NCBI RefSeq assembly: GCF_038595055.1
Contig: NZ_CP152002.1
Span: 1,346,501-1,410,500, forward strand
DNA: 64,000 nt
Origin: Paenibacillus sp. FSL R7-0345
GTDB taxonomy: Bacteria > Bacillota > Bacilli > Paenibacillales > Paenibacillaceae
Reading direction: 5' to 3'
Position numbers and translations under genes: made by a program. The notes beneath the pieces were generated by a model. That model was not told where the DNA came from. It ran no database searches and was given only the letters and a program-made list of their open reading frames with translations. Shown one piece after another: positions 62,459 to 64,000 of the stretch. Positions within the stretch are counted from its first letter, which is position 1. The number at the start of each line of letters is the position of its first letter.

Positions 62459-63181
62459 ATGTTTAATTTGCTGTGGGGAATTGTGTTTGTCATTGTCAAT
62501 TTTGCCTTTTTTCTGGTCTGCTACCGGCTGTTCGGTAAAAAGGGCCTGTATGCCTGGGTTGGAGTAGCAACGGTTATCGCCAACATCCAGGTGGCCAAAA
62601 CCATCGAAATGCCGTTTGGCATTGTAATGACGCTCGGCAATACGATGTACGTCACGCTCTATATGACCAGCGACCTGCTGAATGAGAAATACGGCAGAGC
62701 TGAAGCGCGTAATGCGGTCTGGTTCGGTTTCTTCACGCTGCTGATGACGACGGCGATTATGCAGATGGTGCTTGTGTTTGAGCCGCAGGAGACCGATATC
62801 GCACAGTCTTCCCTGGAGACAATCTTTGGCATGATGCCGCGTCTGGCCCTGGGCAGTCTGACTGCTTACTTTATCAGCCAGTTCCTGGATGTACGCCTGT
62901 ACTCCTGGATTCGTAAATATTACGGCAGCTCCCGTCAGCTGTGGATCCGCTCGAACGGCAGCACGATGGTCAGCTCCTTTGTAGATACGCTGATTTTCTG
63001 CACCATTGCGTTTGCCGGACTGTATGATCTGAAGGTGTGGACGGAGATTCTGCTGACCACCTACCTGTCCAAATTCCTGCTTACCGGTGCCGGTACACCT
63101 ATCCTGTACATTGCCCGTTCCTTCAGCTTTGCCGAAGAGACAGGGAGCCGCAAGGATACCGAAGCCCGGATTGATGTATAA
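62459..63181 (+). CDS. Queuosine precursor transporter (YhhQ/VUT family)
   Basis: 240 residues with about six membrane helices. ANIQVAKTIEMPFGIVMTLGNTMYVTLYMTSDLLNEKYGR near 43-85 and DTLIFCTIAFAGLYD near 175 are family landmarks. The family imports preQ0, preQ1 or queuine for tRNA modification. The AGGAGG ribosome site is the 3' edge of the predicted riboswitch, suggesting translational control by preQ1. Ends in a short polar tail. Confidence 0.9.
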   Translation: MFNLLWGIVFVIVNFAFFLVCYRLFGKKGLYAWVGVATVIANIQVAKTIEMPFGIVMTLGNTMYVTLYMTSDLLNEKYGRAEARNAVWFGFFTLLMTTAIMQMVLVFEPQETDIAQSSLETIFGMMPRLALGSLTAYFISQFLDVRLYSWIRKYYGSSRQLWIRSNGSTMVSSFVDTLIFCTIAFAGLYDLKVWTEILLTTYLSKFLLTGAGTPILYIARSFSFAEETGSRKDTEARIDV

Positions 63182-63210
63182 AAGAATGCTTTAAACGCAT
63201 ATAAATAAAA

Positions 63211-63250
63211 AAAGCAGCAAGCCCCCGGAAAAGGGCTTGCTGCTTTTTTT
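63211..63250. terminator. Bidirectional terminator between the transporter and M24 peptidase genes
   Basis: AAAGCAGCAAGCCC and GGGCTTGCTGCTTT form a perfect 14-bp stem, flanked by an A-run and a T-run. Confidence 0.92.
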
Positions 63251-63284
63251 GTATAGTAGCTGCAGTACAGCAGAATGGAGCTGT

Positions 63285-64000
63285 CTACAGCTGAATTACC
63301 GACAGTTCCTTAGGGTAGCTGGTAAGAGTAACTGGACCTTCGGCGGTAATAAACACGTCGTCCTCAATACGTACACCGCCGAGACCCGGTACATAAATGC
63401 CCGGCTCGACCGTAAACACATTGCCGTTCTCGATAACGTCTGTGTTCAGACCATGCAGCGAAGGGTATTCATGGGTGTCCATCCCCAGGCCGTGTCCGAC
63501 ACGGTGCATGAAGTATTCGCCGTAGCCGGCAGCCTCGATAACATCGCGTGCAGCCTTGTCCACCGAACCAAAGGTGGCTCCGGCTGTGGAGGCAGCGATC
63601 CCGGCCATATTGGCGGCCAGAACGGTGTTGTAGATCTCAACCAGCTTGCTGTCGATATCACCGACAGCAAAGGTGCGCGTTATATCGGAGGCGTAGCCTG
63701 CAGCATATACGCCCATATCGAACATCAGCAGATCGCCGGGCTGAATGATCCGGTCCCCTGGTACGCCATGCGGCAGGGCCGTATTGGGTCCGGAGAGGAC
63801 CATCGTATCAAAGGAGGGGCCGGAAGCGCCGACTTTTTTCATCAGGTATTCAAGCTCGGCAACCAGCTCGATTTCCGTTACTCCGCTCTTGATATGGCTC
63901 AGCCCGCGGCGGAGCACCTCCTCGATAAGCTCAGCGGCATGCTTCATCCGGCTGATCTCCTCCGGAGTCTTTCTGGCCCGCATGGCCCGCAGCAAAGGAC
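63285..64000 (-). CDS. M24 family Xaa-Pro peptidase (partial, N-terminus outside the window)
   Basis: About 238 codons are visible and the frame is still open at the right edge, so the N-terminal creatinase-like domain is cut off. The pita-bread catalytic domain shows all metal ligands: LMFDMGVYAAGYASDITRTF (two Asp), HRVGHGLGMDTHEYPS (His), FTVEPGIYVPG (Glu) and VRIEDDVFIT (Glu). It releases N-terminal residues preceding proline or cleaves X-Pro dipeptides. Ends in SYPKELSVIQL. Confidence 0.92.
   Translation of the reverse strand, partial: PLLRAMRARKTPEEISRMKHAAELIEEVLRRGLSHIKSGVTEIELVAELEYLMKKVGASGPSFDTMVLSGPNTALPHGVPGDRIIQPGDLLMFDMGVYAAGYASDITRTFAVGDIDSKLVEIYNTVLAANMAGIAASTAGATFGSVDKAARDVIEAAGYGEYFMHRVGHGLGMDTHEYPSLHGLNTDVIENGNVFTVEPGIYVPGLGGVRIEDDVFITAEGPVTLTSYPKELSVIQL

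Overview
The window looks like chromosome from a Paenibacillus-type Firmicute. The reasons are strong GGAGG-type ribosome binding sites with many TTG and GTG starts, moderate to high GC, Bacillus-type orthologues (YneK, PurU, YigZ, YjbQ, LplJ-type ligase, YnfA), a Tad-type pilus locus with a DUF6382/FHA protein, and plentiful sugar-degrading genes. No rRNA, tRNA, CRISPR array, phage or transposase was seen. The genus is an inference from gene content, not a measured identity.

Layout. 1-4.5 kb: the end of one Tad/TadE-like block (DUF5702-like protein running in from the left edge, a TadE-like protein with an Ig-like tail, a prepilin peptidase, an FHA protein). 4.5-8.15 kb: housekeeping genes (epimerase-like protein, YneK, endonuclease IV with a long tail, PurU). 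8.2-15.0 kb: the main Tad assembly operon (CpaB-like, TadZ-like, CpaF ATPase, TadB, TadC, two tandem very small pilin-like genes, two small membrane-anchored proteins). 15.0-21.8 kb: three exported proteins, two of them large and PKD-rich, with an AT-rich start. 21.8-31.5 kb: NlpC/YiiX-like protein, transketolase plus nucleoside phosphorylase, exported M14 peptidase with SH3-like tail, a beta-hydroxyacid dehydrogenase, glucose-6-phosphate isomerase, YigZ plus a TetR regulator, YjbQ. 31.5-35.5 kb: sulfate ABC transporter operon with a CymR-like operator. 35.6-41.5 kb: phosphodiesterase-like MBL protein, a 51-bp tandem repeat, GNAT, HAD phosphatase, EamA transporter, YdjM-like membrane hydrolase, lipoate ligase.

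41.6-46.0 kb and 56.5-59.0 kb together hold a late cobamide pathway: threonine-phosphate decarboxylase, CbiZ, CbiB, CobC-like phosphatase, then CobT, CobU and CobS. No corrin-ring genes are present, so this is best read as cobinamide salvage and cobamide remodelling. Between the halves lie a plant-polysaccharide locus (esterase, broken deacetylase, GH105, GH2, AraC regulator) and a cell-wall operon (MocR-type regulator, D-Ala-D-Ala ligase, aminotransferase). 59.4-64.0 kb: YnfA, a chemoreceptor, a queuosine-precursor transporter preceded by what looks like a preQ1-I riboswitch, and an M24 peptidase running off the right edge.

The most unusual content is the Tad system with its tandem micro-pilins and linked PKD giants, a 65-codon repeat ORF joined by ATGA overlaps to both cbiZ and cbiB, and several families of intergenic repeats (a CTAACGGACTCAG core at three loci, a 51-bp tandem array, an AACTAG/TAATTCC family).
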